From NCBI RefSeq assembly GCF_900291475.1, contig NZ_OLMM01000005.1:366592-430591 (forward strand): a DNA stretch of 64,000 nucleotides, given 5' to 3'. Shown here in pieces: positions 1-8,022 of the stretch (position 1 is its first letter; each line of letters begins with the position of its first letter). The position numbers were made by a program, and so were the translations under genes. The notes under the pieces were generated by a model. That model made no database searches and had not been told where the DNA came from. It was given only the letters and a program-made list of their open reading frames with translations. This stretch comes from Acidaminococcus hominis (GTDB lineage: Bacteria > Bacillota > Negativicutes > Acidaminococcales > Acidaminococcaceae).

Positions 1-1
1 G

Positions 2-136
2 GTTATGCCTGGCGACAACGTTGTAATGGACGTTGAACTGATCACCCCGATCGCTATCGAACAAGGTCTGCGTTTCGCTATCCGCGAAGGCGGCCATACG
101 GTAGGCGCTGGCGTTGTTACCGAAATCGAAGGTTAA
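2..136 (+). CDS. tuf: Elongation factor Tu, C-terminal end (partial)
   Basis: Only the last 44 codons are in the window. The translation ([16 protein letters not shown]... [17 protein letters not shown]) is the conserved end of EF-Tu domain 3, the GTPase that delivers aminoacyl-tRNA to the ribosome. The order tuf-rpmG-secE-nusG-rplK-rplA-rplJ-rplL is the usual bacterial one. The gene ends in TAA just before a strong terminator, so it is probably the last gene of the upstream str-type operon. Confidence 0.95.
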   Translation, partial: VMPGDNVVMDVELITPIAIEQGLRFAIREGGHTVGAGVVTEIEG

Positions 137-159
137 GAAATATTTGCCAGAATGGCATC

Positions 160-196
160 AAAATTGAGGCCGGTCCCTTATCGGCCTCAATTTTTT
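160..196 (+). terminator. Intrinsic terminator after tuf
   Basis: A 13-bp stem (AAAATTGAGGCCG pairing with CGGCCTCAATTTT) with a short loop runs straight into a T-run. It separates tuf from the rpmG-secE-nusG unit. Confidence 0.9.
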
Positions 197-197
197 G

Positions 198-226
198 TTG
201 ACATTCGGCCTTTTGTATGATAGTCT
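198..226 (+). promoter_or_regulatory. Possible promoter of rpmG-secE-nusG
   Basis: A perfect TTGACA (198-203) lies just after the tuf terminator. The -10 is unclear: 17 nt downstream is TAGTCT (221-226), while a better TATGAT at 216 is spaced too closely. The position is right for the ribosomal operon, but the -10 assignment is uncertain. Confidence 0.45.
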
Positions 227-290
227 TTATAAGCGGCTTTTAGGATTTTTTTGACTTGAGTCTAGTGTAAAGTAAGCGAGGTGTTAAGGA

Positions 291-452
291 ATGGCAGCTG
301 GAAACCGTGTAGGTATTACCCTGGCTTGCACTGAGTGCAAACAGCGTAACTATCAAACTACGAAGAATAAGAAAAACGATACTGAACGGATCGAAATCAA
401 CAAGTATTGCAAATTCTGCAAGAAGCATACGTTGCATAAAGAAACGAAATAA
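291..452 (+). CDS. rpmG: 50S ribosomal protein L33
   Basis: A 53-codon gene for the small zinc-ribbon ribosomal protein L33. It has the two metal-binding knuckles CTEC (residues 13-16) and CKFC (residues 40-43), so this is the zinc-binding (C+) form. The ATG has a purine-rich site (GTTAAGGA) upstream. It is followed closely by secE and nusG, the standard arrangement. Length and sequence are typical. Confidence 0.95.
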   Translation: MAAGNRVGITLACTECKQRNYQTTKNKKNDTERIEINKYCKFCKKHTLHKETK

Positions 453-466
453 GGTGGAGAGATAAT

Positions 467-691
467 ATGGCAGCATCTCAATTCACCCCGGATATCAAAA
501 GCTCGTCAGGAGTGACGGGATTCCTCCGGGAAGTGAAGGTCGAAATGAAAAAAGTAGCCTGGCCGAACAAGCGGGAACTCATGGGCTATACCGTAACGGT
601 AATCATGTCCAGCCTGTTTTCTGCATTGCTGATCTGGGCGATCGATGCTATTTTATCCGTACTGTTTCGTTTAGTGATGGGAGTGCAGTAA
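467..691 (+). CDS. secE: Protein translocase subunit SecE
   Basis: A 74-residue SecE, the small clamp subunit of the SecYEG channel in the cytoplasmic membrane. The amphipathic segment with the typical VKVEMKKVAWPNKRE motif (about residues 23-37) is followed by one transmembrane helix (about 42-68), as in the short single-span SecE of Firmicutes. GGTGGAGA lies 7-9 nt before the ATG. It is 3 nt from nusG, so the two are co-transcribed. Confidence 0.96.
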   Translation: MAASQFTPDIKSSSGVTGFLREVKVEMKKVAWPNKRELMGYTVTVIMSSLFSALLIWAIDAILSVLFRLVMGVQ

Positions 692-693
692 GC

Positions 694-1254
694 ATGGAAG
701 GTCAAAAGCACTGGTATGTCATTCATACTTATTCCGGTTACGAGAATAAGGTAAAGATGAATTTGGAAAGCAAAATCCATTCTTTGGGCATGGAGGAGCA
801 GATCTTTCAGGTGCTGGTTCCTATGCAGAATGAAGTGGATGCTAAGGATGACAAGCAGAAGATCATGGCCCGCAAGGTATTTCCCGGCTATGTGCTGATT
901 GAAATGATTGTGGACGATCGGACTTGGTATGCTGTGCGCAACACCCCTGGTGTAACTGGCTTCGTTGGCACCGGCACGAAACCCATTCCCTTATCCGACC
1001 GCGAAGTAGAACGCATCCTCGGAGCTCAACCCAAAGAGGAAGGCGGCAAGGCTGAAGAAGCTCCCGTCATCCGTATGGAGTGCCCTGTAGGTTTGAATGA
1101 TACCGTCCGCATTAAGGCCCCTGGCTTTACCGATATGGTAGGGACGGTAGCGGAGATCAACGACGAACAGCAGAAGGTCAAAGTCATGATTGAAATGTTT
1201 GGTCGGGAAACTCCGATTGAAGTTAAATTCACCCAAGTGGAAGCTATTGATTAA
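694..1254 (+). CDS. nusG: Transcription termination/antitermination protein NusG
   Basis: A 186-residue NusG, which binds RNA polymerase to control pausing and links it to Rho or the ribosome. The NGN domain starts with KHWYVIHTYSGYENKVK (from residue 5). The C-terminal KOW domain is visible around residues 130-185 (VRIKAPGFTDMVGTVAEIN). Length is normal. It follows secE by two bases and precedes rplK by 17 nt, so it is probably in one transcript with them. Confidence 0.97.
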   Translation: MEGQKHWYVIHTYSGYENKVKMNLESKIHSLGMEEQIFQVLVPMQNEVDAKDDKQKIMARKVFPGYVLIEMIVDDRTWYAVRNTPGVTGFVGTGTKPIPLSDREVERILGAQPKEEGGKAEEAPVIRMECPVGLNDTVRIKAPGFTDMVGTVAEINDEQQKVKVMIEMFGRETPIEVKFTQVEAID

Positions 1255-1271
1255 GTAAGGAGGTGTGACAT

Positions 1272-1697
1272 ATGCCAAAGAAAGTTATTAAAATGGTTAA
1301 ATTGCAGGTTCCTGCTGGTAAGGCAACTCCGGCACCTCCCGTAGGCCCGGCCCTCGGCCAAGCTGGTATCAACATTATGGCCTTCGTTAAAGACTTTAAC
1401 GAACGTACTGCAAAACAAGCTGGTCTGATCATTCCTGTTGAGATCACTGTTTTTGAAGACCGTTCCTTTACTTTCATTACGAAGACCCCTCCCGCTGCAG
1501 TTCTGCTGAAAAAGGCCGCTGGTATTGAAAAAGCATCCGGCGAACCCAACAAGAACAAAGTAGCCGTTGTAAAACGGGACAAAATCCGGGAAATCGCAGA
1601 AACCAAAATGAAAGACCTAAACGCTGGCTCTGTTGAAGCTGCTATGCGCATGGTTGAAGGTACTGCCCGCAGCATGGGTATTACTGTAGAAGACTAA
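1272..1697 (+). CDS. rplK: 50S ribosomal protein L11
   Basis: A 141-residue L11, which builds the GTPase-associated centre with 23S rRNA. The N-terminal signature [19 protein letters not shown] is visible at about residues 15-33, and the RNA-binding C-terminal domain ends in [21 protein letters not shown] lies 7 nt before the ATG. It leads the rplK-rplA pair. Confidence 0.97.
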   Translation: MPKKVIKMVKLQVPAGKATPAPPVGPALGQAGINIMAFVKDFNERTAKQAGLIIPVEITVFEDRSFTFITKTPPAAVLLKKAAGIEKASGEPNKNKVAVVKRDKIREIAETKMKDLNAGSVEAAMRMVEGTARSMGITVED

Positions 1698-1751
1698 GCT
1701 CTTCAATTTACGTGGGAGGCAAAAGCCGTTTGACCACCAGGAGGAAAGTAC

Positions 1752-2453
1752 ATGAAAAAGTTTGGCAAGAAATATTCTGATGCCGCAAAGCTCATCGAAG
1801 CTGGCAAAGCATATTCCCCCAAGGAAGCAGTTGATCTGGTTAAACAGACTTCTGTAACCAAATTCGACAGCACCGTTGAGGTTTCCGTCCGTCTGGGCGT
1901 AGATCCCAAGTATGCTGACCAACAAGTGCGCGGCGCTCTGGTTCTGCCCCATGGTACTGGTAAATCCAAGACCGTGCTGGTATTCGCTAGAGGTGCTAAA
2001 GCACAAGAAGCTGAAGCTGCTGGCGCTGATTTCGTCGGTTCTGATGAACTGGTAGAAAAAATCAAAGGCGGCTGGACTGATTTCGACGTCTGCGTTGCTA
2101 CCCCTGATATGATGGGTACCGTAGGCCGTTTGGGTAAGATTTTGGGCCCCAAGGGCTTGATGCCTAACCCGAAAGTCGGCACTGTTACCATGGATGTAAC
2201 CCGTGCTGTCAACGAAATCAAAGCTGGTAAAATTGAGTACCGTACCGACAAAGCCGGTAACGTACAAGCTGCTATCGGTAAGGCTTCCTTCGATGCTGAA
2301 AAGCTGTTGGAAAACTACCTGACCTTAGTAACCACCCTGATCCGGGTAAAACCCTCCGGTGCCAAAGGACAATACATTAAGAGTGTAACCCTGTCCACCA
2401 CCATGGGCCCTGGCGTACACGTGGATGTACTGAAGGCTGACAGCAACAAATAA
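1752..2453 (+). CDS. rplA: 50S ribosomal protein L1
   Basis: A 233-residue L1, which forms the L1 stalk controlling E-site tRNA release and in many bacteria represses its own operon. The family signature around [21 protein letters not shown] is present at about residues 117-137. AGGAGGAAA precedes the ATG. The 54-nt gap after rplK carries no terminator. The rplJ leader RNA follows directly. Confidence 0.97.
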   Translation: MKKFGKKYSDAAKLIEAGKAYSPKEAVDLVKQTSVTKFDSTVEVSVRLGVDPKYADQQVRGALVLPHGTGKSKTVLVFARGAKAQEAEAAGADFVGSDELVEKIKGGWTDFDVCVATPDMMGTVGRLGKILGPKGLMPNPKVGTVTMDVTRAVNEIKAGKIEYRTDKAGNVQAAIGKASFDAEKLLENYLTLVTTLIRVKPSGAKGQYIKSVTLSTTMGPGVHVDVLKADSNK

Positions 2454-2455
2454 TC

Positions 2456-2577
2456 ACATAGAAAATGACCATCGGACCAGAGACAGCAGGTGCTAACGCA
2501 TAACGATCCTTATCCCCTGCCTAGGTCGGAGTGTTGATAAACATGACCTCCGGCTGACCCGCCGAGAGGTCTTTTCA
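2456..2577 (+). promoter_or_regulatory. Ribosomal protein L10 leader RNA
   Basis: The region between rplA and rplJ has the features of the Firmicutes L10 leader: a GACCAGAGACAGCAGGTGC segment, a GCATAACGATCCTTATCCCCTGC hairpin side and a final ACCTCCGGCTGACCCGCCGAGAGGT hairpin. The L10(L12)4 complex is known to bind such leaders to repress rplJL. The assignment is from sequence pattern and position; no model search was run. Confidence 0.85.
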
Positions 2578-2613
2578 TTGATTATAACTTTTTACGCAAG
2601 GAGGTGTATATTG

Positions 2614-3147
2614 ATGCATGATATTAGACCTGAGAAAGCTAGTAAAGTTGCAGAACTGAAAGAATTACTGGCTGGTTCTAAAGGTGTGGTTCTGGTTGAC
2701 TACTGCGGCCTGTCCGTAGCTGAAGATACCGAACTGAGAAGCAAAATGCGTGAAGCCGGTATTAAATACATGGTTGCCAAGAATACGTTTGTACGTATTG
2801 CTGCGCAGGAAGCTGGTATTGAAGGCCTGGATGCTTATCTGGAACACAATACCGCTCTGGCCTTCGCCCCTGAAGACCCTGTTGCTCCTGCTAAAATCCT
2901 CAACGATTTCAGCAAGGATCATAAAGCTCTGGAACTGAAAGCCGGCATTTTGGACGGCGCCGTAATCGGCGTTGACGAAGTAAAGGCTCTGGCAGAACTG
3001 CCGTCCAGAGAAGAACTGCTGGCCAAACTGGTTGGCAGCATGCAGGCCCCTCTGTCCGGCCTGGTCAACGTTCTCCAAGGCACGATCCGCAATGCCGTAT
3101 ATGTCCTGGAGGCCGTACGTCAAAAGAAAGAGCAGGAAACTGCTTAA
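2614..3147 (+). CDS. rplJ: 50S ribosomal protein L10
   Basis: A 177-residue L10, the base of the L7/L12 stalk. An upstream ATT-initiated reading is possible, but the ATG at 2614 sits about 8 nt behind AAGGAGGTG (2598-2606) and gives the usual start MHDIRPEKASKVAELKELL. The C-terminal helix that holds L12 dimers is residues ~140-175. Expression is likely set by the L10 leader just upstream. Confidence 0.95.
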   Translation: MHDIRPEKASKVAELKELLAGSKGVVLVDYCGLSVAEDTELRSKMREAGIKYMVAKNTFVRIAAQEAGIEGLDAYLEHNTALAFAPEDPVAPAKILNDFSKDHKALELKAGILDGAVIGVDEVKALAELPSREELLAKLVGSMQAPLSGLVNVLQGTIRNAVYVLEAVRQKKEQETA

Positions 3148-3212
3148 TTCACTTGCAGGCTGAATCCGCAGCCTGACAACCATTTCATTTAAAAATTTTG
3201 GAGGTATTTACA

Positions 3213-3578
3213 ATGGATAAAGATCAAATTCTGCAAGCCATCGAAAGCATGACTGTTCTGGAACTGGCTGACCTGGTAAAAGCTATGGAAGAAAAATTCG
3301 GCGTGAGCGCTGCTGCTCCCGTTGCTGTTGCTGCTGCTCCTGCTGCTGGCGCTGCTGCTGCTGAAAAGACCGAATTCAACGTTGTACTGACCGATGTTGG
3401 TGCTAGCAAGATCAACGTTATCAAAGTTGTTCGCGAACTGACCGGCCTGGGCCTGAAGGAAGCTAAAGCTGCTGTTGATGCTGCTCCTAACACCCTGAAA
3501 GAAAACGTTTCCAAAGCTGATGCTGAAGCCATGAAAGCTAAACTGGAAGAAGCTGGCGCTAAAGTAGAACTGAAATAA
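3213..3578 (+). CDS. rplL: 50S ribosomal protein L7/L12
   Basis: A 121-residue L7/L12, the multicopy stalk protein that recruits translation GTPases. It shows the N-terminal dimerisation helices, an Ala-rich hinge (about residues 34-52) and the conserved C-terminal domain ([21 protein letters not shown] is at about 79-99). The ATG at 3213 follows TTGGAGGTA at good spacing, so the in-frame codons upstream were left out. It ends the ribosomal operon. Confidence 0.97.
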   Translation: MDKDQILQAIESMTVLELADLVKAMEEKFGVSAAAPVAVAAAPAAGAAAAEKTEFNVVLTDVGASKINVIKVVRELTGLGLKEAKAAVDAAPNTLKENVSKADAEAMKAKLEEAGAKVELK

Positions 3579-3590
3579 TTTCTGCTCTTT

Positions 3591-3630
3591 GAAGAAGGAT
3601 TGTCACCTCGGTGATGGTCCTTCTTTTTTT
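3591..3630 (+). terminator. Intrinsic terminator after rplL
   Basis: GAAGGA..TCAC CTCG GTGA..TCCTTC followed by TTTTTTT. It closes the rplJ-rplL transcript. Confidence 0.9.
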
Positions 3631-3709
3631 GTTTGGTTTGAGGGCAACATGTATAACTAAAAAGAATAGCAATTCCACAAATAAATGTGTATTTTTCCTT
3701 TACAGTACC

Positions 3710-3738
3710 TTGACAAAATCCCCCTTGCATAGTAGGAT
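3710..3738 (+). promoter_or_regulatory. Promoter of the metNIQ T-box transcript
   Basis: TTGACA (3710-3715), a 17-nt spacer and TAGGAT (3733-3738). The predicted start near 3745 is just before the T-box leader. The 80 nt before it (3631-3709) hold nothing I recognise. Confidence 0.75.
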
Positions 3739-3744
3739 ATATGC

Positions 3745-3985
3745 ATACGCGAAAAGCAATGACCGGAATAAGTAAGTTTGGGCTAGCCCCACAGAGAGTC
3801 CTGCAAGGGTGAGAGCAGGGCGGTGCAAAACCAGGCCGAATGCCTCCGGGAGCTGAAAGGCCGAAAGTTCCAGTAGGCCTTTACGGGGTGGCAGCCGTTA
3901 TACTGCGCTTGAGGCTGACCTTTGGGCCGGCAAAACAGAGTGGAACCACGGACCACCGTCTCTGCAGACGGGGGTTCTTTTTTTA
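3745..3985 (+). promoter_or_regulatory. T-box riboswitch upstream of metNIQ, probably cysteine-specific
   Basis: The T-box sequence AGAGTGGAACCACGG (3938-3952) is followed by a terminator stem (about 3950-3977) and a T-run. Stem I elements include GAGAG and GGTGAGAG segments in the distal arm. The specifier region reads GAA-TGC-CTCC at 3838-3847. Aligned with the trp leader of this window (AAA-TGG-ACC), the codon is TGC (Cys, 3841-3843); ATG (Met, 3840-3842) is the out-of-register alternative. The TGGA of the T-box would pair with a tRNA ending U73-CCA, which fits tRNA-Cys and not the usual A73 of tRNA-Met. Confidence 0.85.
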
Positions 3986-4038
3986 TACCCTGACGGGTTT
4001 GGTTCCTTCTGAATTTATCTTTTCAGGAGGTGCAGGAA

Positions 4039-4152
4039 TTGAAAAAATGGCATTTGCTTCCCTGCTGCGGGGGAACCCGCTGCTGTAGACAGCAGGACAT
4101 GCGGTCCTGCCTCCAGAAACTATTTGCTGCTGCAGAGGTGTCGGTACAATGA
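4039..4152 (+). CDS. Cys-rich 37-codon leader ORF overlapping metN
   Basis: A TTG codon at 4039 lies 8 nt behind a strong CAGGAGGTG (4024-4032) and opens a 37-codon frame with five cysteines arranged CC (9,10), CC (15,16) and C (24). It ends in a TGA that overlaps the metN ATG as ATGA, so translation of the two is probably coupled. The peptide has no recognisable domain. metN itself has only a weak GAGGTG site, and TGCCTC inside the ORF (about 4112-4117) can pair with it. A role as a cysteine-sensing leader peptide is inferred. Confidence 0.6.
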   Translation: MKKWHLLPCCGGTRCCRQQDMRSCLQKLFAAAEVSVQ

Positions 4153-5174
4153 TTGAATTCCAAGATGTCAGTAAGACATTCCACTTAAAAAATGTTGAAG
4201 TACAGGCTCTTTCCCATGTGAACCTTACGGTAGAGAAGGGGGATATTTTTGGCGTCATCGGTTTCAGCGGCGCTGGAAAATCTACTTTGCTCCGGATGGT
4301 CAACGCTTTGGAAACTCCCACGGAGGGTCATGTGGTGATCAACGGGCAGACCATTGATACCCTGAACCACCAGGACCTGCGTCTGGTGCGGAAGAATGTA
4401 GGGATGATTTTCCAGCAGTTCAACCTGCTGGGTTCCAAAACGGTGTACGAGAATGTGGCCATTCCCCTGCGGCTCAATAAGATTGAGAATGCTGCGGTGG
4501 ACCAAATCGTCAAAACCCTGCTGAAATTTGTCAGCCTGGACGACAAGGCTCATGCTTATCCCGGGCAGCTGTCAGGCGGTCAGAAACAGCGGGTGGGCAT
4601 TGCCCGGGCTCTGGCTACCAATCCGTCCATTCTGTTGTGCGATGAGGCCACCAGTGCCTTGGACCCGGAAACCACGGACCAGATTTTGGACCTGCTGCGA
4701 AAAATCAATAAGGAGCTGAAAATCACCATCTTGTTTGTGACCCACCAGATTCAGGTGATTCAGCAGCTGTGCAACAAGGTGGCGGTTATGGAACTGGGCA
4801 AGGTGGTGGAAAGCGGTTCCGTCCTGGACGTATTCAGCGATCCCCAGCAGCCCATGACCAAGAAGTTCGTTCGGACGGTTATTCCGGATACCATTCCCAA
4901 GAGCATTCAGGAAAAATTAAAGAAGGAAACCCGGCCCTACAAGCTGCTGAAACTGCGGTTTTTGGGAGACCAGGCTTCGGAAGGCACCATTTGGGAACTG
5001 AACCAGAAGTTCGGCTTGCAGACGGATATCGTGTTTGCCAATGTTTGTGAATTGCAGCAGACAGCCCTGGGACTATTTACCCTACAGGTGATTGATGAAG
5101 GGGATAAGCTCCAGAAGGCGGAAGCATATCTGACCCAGCAGGGGATTTTGTGGAAGGAGGTGTCCCTGTCATGA
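4149..5174 (+). CDS. metN: MetNIQ-type ABC importer, ATP-binding subunit
   Basis: A 341-residue ATPase of the methionine-uptake ABC family. Walker A GFSGAGKST is at residues 38-46, the signature LSGGQKQR starts at 141, Walker B LLCDEATSAL is near 160, and a C-terminal NIL ligand-sensing domain (about 265-341) gives feedback inhibition in characterised members. The start overlaps the leader ORF stop and the end overlaps metI by ATGA. The family imports L- and D-methionine, and some members take other sulfur compounds. The apparent cysteine T-box makes cyst(e)ine a candidate substrate here. Confidence 0.92.
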   Translation: MIEFQDVSKTFHLKNVEVQALSHVNLTVEKGDIFGVIGFSGAGKSTLLRMVNALETPTEGHVVINGQTIDTLNHQDLRLVRKNVGMIFQQFNLLGSKTVYENVAIPLRLNKIENAAVDQIVKTLLKFVSLDDKAHAYPGQLSGGQKQRVGIARALATNPSILLCDEATSALDPETTDQILDLLRKINKELKITILFVTHQIQVIQQLCNKVAVMELGKVVESGSVLDVFSDPQQPMTKKFVRTVIPDTIPKSIQEKLKKETRPYKLLKLRFLGDQASEGTIWELNQKFGLQTDIVFANVCELQQTALGLFTLQVIDEGDKLQKAEAYLTQQGILWKEVSLS

Positions 5175-5833
5175 TTGAACAATTGGGCGTACCGGCTTCC
5201 CGCTTGATCCTGGCGGCGGAGCAGACCTTGTACATGGTGTTTATTTCCCTGTTTATCGGCACCGTGATAGCCATGATTTTGGCAGTGACACTGGTGCTTA
5301 CCAATCCCAACGGGATTCTCCATAACCGGGTGATTTCCGGGGTTTTGAATACCATTATCAATGTGATTCGGAGTATTCCTTTCATCATCCTGATGGTGTT
5401 CATTATGCCCCTTACCAAAGCCCTTATAGGGACCCGGATTGGGACCACGGCGGCCCTGGTGCCCCTGGTGATTTTCATCGCCCCCTATCTTACCCGGCTG
5501 TTTGAAAACTCCATTTTGGAGGTGGACCGGGGGATTGTGGAAGCAGCCCAGGCCATGGGAGCCAGCTATTTTGAGATTGTCTGGTACTTCCTATTGCCGG
5601 AAGCCAAGGGATCCCTGATCTTGTCGGTGACCACCGGCACCATCGGACTTATTGGTGCCACGGCCATGGCCGGTGCCATTGGGGCTGGCGGCGTAGGCGA
5701 CCTGGCCTTGACCTACGGCTACGAAAGAATGAATACCCCGCTGATGCTGTTTACAGTGGTGGTCCTGATTATTTTTGTGCAGATTATCCAAACCATCGGC
5801 AATCATTTTGCCTATAAAACAAGAAATCATTAA
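5171..5833 (+). CDS. metI: MetNIQ-type ABC importer, permease
   Basis: A 220-residue MetI-family permease with about five transmembrane helices. The EAA loop that docks to the ATPase is visible (EAAQAMGASYFEIVW, about residues 129-143). The ATG at 5171 overlaps the metN stop as ATGA and follows AAGGAGGTG, so the upstream in-frame codons are not used. metQ follows 22 nt after. Confidence 0.93.
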   Translation: MIEQLGVPASRLILAAEQTLYMVFISLFIGTVIAMILAVTLVLTNPNGILHNRVISGVLNTIINVIRSIPFIILMVFIMPLTKALIGTRIGTTAALVPLVIFIAPYLTRLFENSILEVDRGIVEAAQAMGASYFEIVWYFLLPEAKGSLILSVTTGTIGLIGATAMAGAIGAGGVGDLALTYGYERMNTPLMLFTVVVLIIFVQIIQTIGNHFAYKTRNH

Positions 5834-5855
5834 AAGGGAATATGGAGGCGTTATC

Positions 5856-6686
5856 ATGAAAAACTGGAAAAAGTGGCTGGTTGTGGCCTTGGCGGCAATT
5901 ATGAGCACGGCGGTGCTGGCAGGCTGCGGAGACAGCAGCAAAGATACGGGCAGCAAGAAGGAACTCACCTACAGCAAATCCCAGGGACCCTATTCTGACC
6001 TGTTCGAAAAGGGCGTAAAACCCATTTTGGAAAAGAAGGGGTATAAGATTACCGGTAAGGATATGTCCGACCTGCTCCAGGCCGATATTGCCCTGAATGA
6101 AGGGGAAGTGGACTTTAACGTAGAGCAGCATATAGCCTATATGGATAACTTCAATAAGAAGCAGGGCGGCCATTTGGCAGCCATCACTCCTATTCCCACT
6201 GTTCCGGCTGGCATCTACGCCGGTTCTAAGACCAAGCTGGACCAAGTAGCCGACGGGGATACCATTGCGGTTCCCAACGATGCTTCCAATACGGCAAGAG
6301 CCTATGCGCTGCTGCAAAAAGCTGGGTGGATTAAACTGGATCCCAAAAAGGACCTGTCCACGGTAACCATGCAGGATATTGTGGAGAATCCCCACAATCT
6401 GAAATTCGTGGAAATGAAGTCCCTGAATATCCCGGCTGTACGGGGTGATTTCGACTACATCGTCATTACCGGTTCCATTGTGTACAACGCCAAGATTGAC
6501 CCCTCCACGGCGCTTATGAAGGAAGATATCCTGCCCCATCTGCTACTGCAGCTGGTGGTAGCCGACAAGAACAAGAATGCCCAATGGGTAAAGGACATTG
6601 CGGATGCCTACCATTCCGAAGCCTTCAAGGAATACCTGAAGAAGAACAACAACGGCCTGTGGTATGATCCCGATACGAAAAAATAA
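5856..6686 (+). CDS. metQ: MetQ/NlpA-family substrate-binding lipoprotein
   Basis: A 276-residue lipoprotein that captures substrate outside the membrane for MetNI. The signal peptide ends in a canonical lipobox LAGC with Cys24 as the lipidated residue. The mature domain carries the NlpA fold (KGVKPILEKKGYKITGKDM..., VPNDASNTARAYALLQKAGW). I chose ATG 5856, behind TATGGAGGCG, over an in-frame upstream ATG inside metI. It is the last gene of the metNIQ unit before a hairpin. Confidence 0.93.
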   Translation: MKNWKKWLVVALAAIMSTAVLAGCGDSSKDTGSKKELTYSKSQGPYSDLFEKGVKPILEKKGYKITGKDMSDLLQADIALNEGEVDFNVEQHIAYMDNFNKKQGGHLAAITPIPTVPAGIYAGSKTKLDQVADGDTIAVPNDASNTARAYALLQKAGWIKLDPKKDLSTVTMQDIVENPHNLKFVEMKSLNIPAVRGDFDYIVITGSIVYNAKIDPSTALMKEDILPHLLLQLVVADKNKNAQWVKDIADAYHSEAFKEYLKKNNNGLWYDPDTKK

Positions 6687-6696
6687 CCCATATGGA

Positions 6697-6729
6697 AAGA
6701 CCCTGACGCTGCGGCTGCAGGGTCTTCTT
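6697..6729 (+). terminator. Hairpin after metQ, possible partial terminator
   Basis: AAGACCCTG pairs with CAGGGTCTT across a short loop. The tail CTTTCT is a poor U-run, so some read-through into the amidohydrolase gene 18 nt later is likely. Confidence 0.6.
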
Positions 6730-6747
6730 TCTGAAAAGGAGTAAGCT

Positions 6748-7929
6748 ATGAACGTAGAAGAACAAGTACAGCAGCTTCAGCAGGAACTGGTTACCCTGCG
6801 CCGGGATTTTCATACCCATCCGGAACAGTCCTGGCAGGAATTTGGCACCCAGGAAAAAATCCTGAACTACTTGGAAAAGCTGGGCATTCCTGCAGTAAAG
6901 GCGGCCAAAACCGGCGTTATTGGCACCATCAAAGGGAAAAAAGCTTCGGACAAGATTCTGGGCATCCGGGCAGATATTGATGCCCTGCCCATTACAGAAC
7001 TGAACGAAACGTCCTACAAATCCCAAAACCCCGGCACCATGCACGCCTGCGGCCATGATACCCACATTACCATTCTTTTGGGTACGGCCAAAATTTTGGC
7101 CGGTCTGAAGGATGAATTGCCGGTTACCGTCCGGCTGATTTTCCAGCCGGCAGAAGAATACATTGCGGACAGCGGGGCGGCCCATATGAAAAATGAACCA
7201 TTGGTCAAGGAATGTGACCGGATTATCGCCCTGCATATCTGGGGACTGATTCCTGTAGGGTATGCCTCCCTGCGGGTGGGACCGGTGATGAGTGCAGCGG
7301 ATACCTTTGACATTTACGTAGAAGGGAAGGGGGGCCATGGGGCCCAGCCCCACCAGGCCATCGATCCCATTGTGGCGGCCTCGGAATTTGTGACCACCCT
7401 GCAAACCGTGGTCAGCCGGGAAATCAGTGCCTTAGAGCCGGCTGTACTCAGTGTTACTTCCTTTCAGGCGGGGACCACTTCCAATGTGATTCCGGCGGAG
7501 GCTCATCTACAGGGGACTGCCAGGACCTTTAATCCCCAGCTGCGGCAGGAATACCCGGGAATCCTGGAGCGGGTGGCCAGAGGCGTAGGCGAAGCCTCCC
7601 GGACCCAAATCCGGGTGGACTACCACTTTGGCACGCCGCCCATGATCAACGACAAGGCCTGTGTGGAAACGGGGCTGAAGGCCTGCCAAAAGGTTTTTGA
7701 TCCGGCAAAGATTGTAGAATGGGACCTGCAAATGGGGGGCGAAGATTTCGCCAAGTATGAGGCACCCAAGTGCATCTTGCTGCTGGGGGGCGGCGTGCCC
7801 GACGAGAAGGAACGTCATGCCCAGCACAATCCCTACTTTGATGTAGATGAACGGGCTTTGGGCCTGGGGGTTCAGTACTTTGTGCAATATGTGCTGTGTT
7901 ATGGCGCAGAAACCCAAAACAGTAAATAG
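6748..7929 (+). CDS. M20-family amidohydrolase (N-acyl-amino-acid/hippurate hydrolase type)
   Basis: A 393-residue M20D metal-dependent amidohydrolase that hydrolyses N-acylated amino acids or related amides. Visible signatures are HTHPEQSWQEF (residues ~22-32), ADIDALPITE, the metal site MHACGHDTHIT (~94-104) and QPAEE with the catalytic Glu. There is no signal peptide, so it is cytoplasmic. It lies 61 nt after metQ behind a weak hairpin, which suggests it deacylates a substrate brought in by that transporter; this is inference. Confidence 0.9.
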   Translation: MNVEEQVQQLQQELVTLRRDFHTHPEQSWQEFGTQEKILNYLEKLGIPAVKAAKTGVIGTIKGKKASDKILGIRADIDALPITELNETSYKSQNPGTMHACGHDTHITILLGTAKILAGLKDELPVTVRLIFQPAEEYIADSGAAHMKNEPLVKECDRIIALHIWGLIPVGYASLRVGPVMSAADTFDIYVEGKGGHGAQPHQAIDPIVAASEFVTTLQTVVSREISALEPAVLSVTSFQAGTTSNVIPAEAHLQGTARTFNPQLRQEYPGILERVARGVGEASRTQIRVDYHFGTPPMINDKACVETGLKACQKVFDPAKIVEWDLQMGGEDFAKYEAPKCILLLGGGVPDEKERHAQHNPYFDVDERALGLGVQYFVQYVLCYGAETQNSK

Positions 7930-7966
7930 AATCCCTTTTGTTTACAATTGTAGTAAAATCACGTAA

Positions 7967-8007
7967 AATATGAGTCAGAGCATCGGGCTCTGACTCATAT
8001 TGTTTTT
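7967..8007 (+). terminator. Intrinsic terminator after the M20 gene
   Basis: A perfect 14-bp stem (AATATGAGTCAGAG with CTCTGACTCATATT), loop CATCGGG, then TGTTTTT. Confidence 0.9.
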
Positions 8008-8022
8008 AGAAAGGATTACTCC

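Noticed and set aside
3840-4088. 82-codon ORF starting inside the first T-box
   Set aside because: It runs through the specifier, antiterminator and terminator of the riboswitch, has no ribosome site and no protein-like composition.
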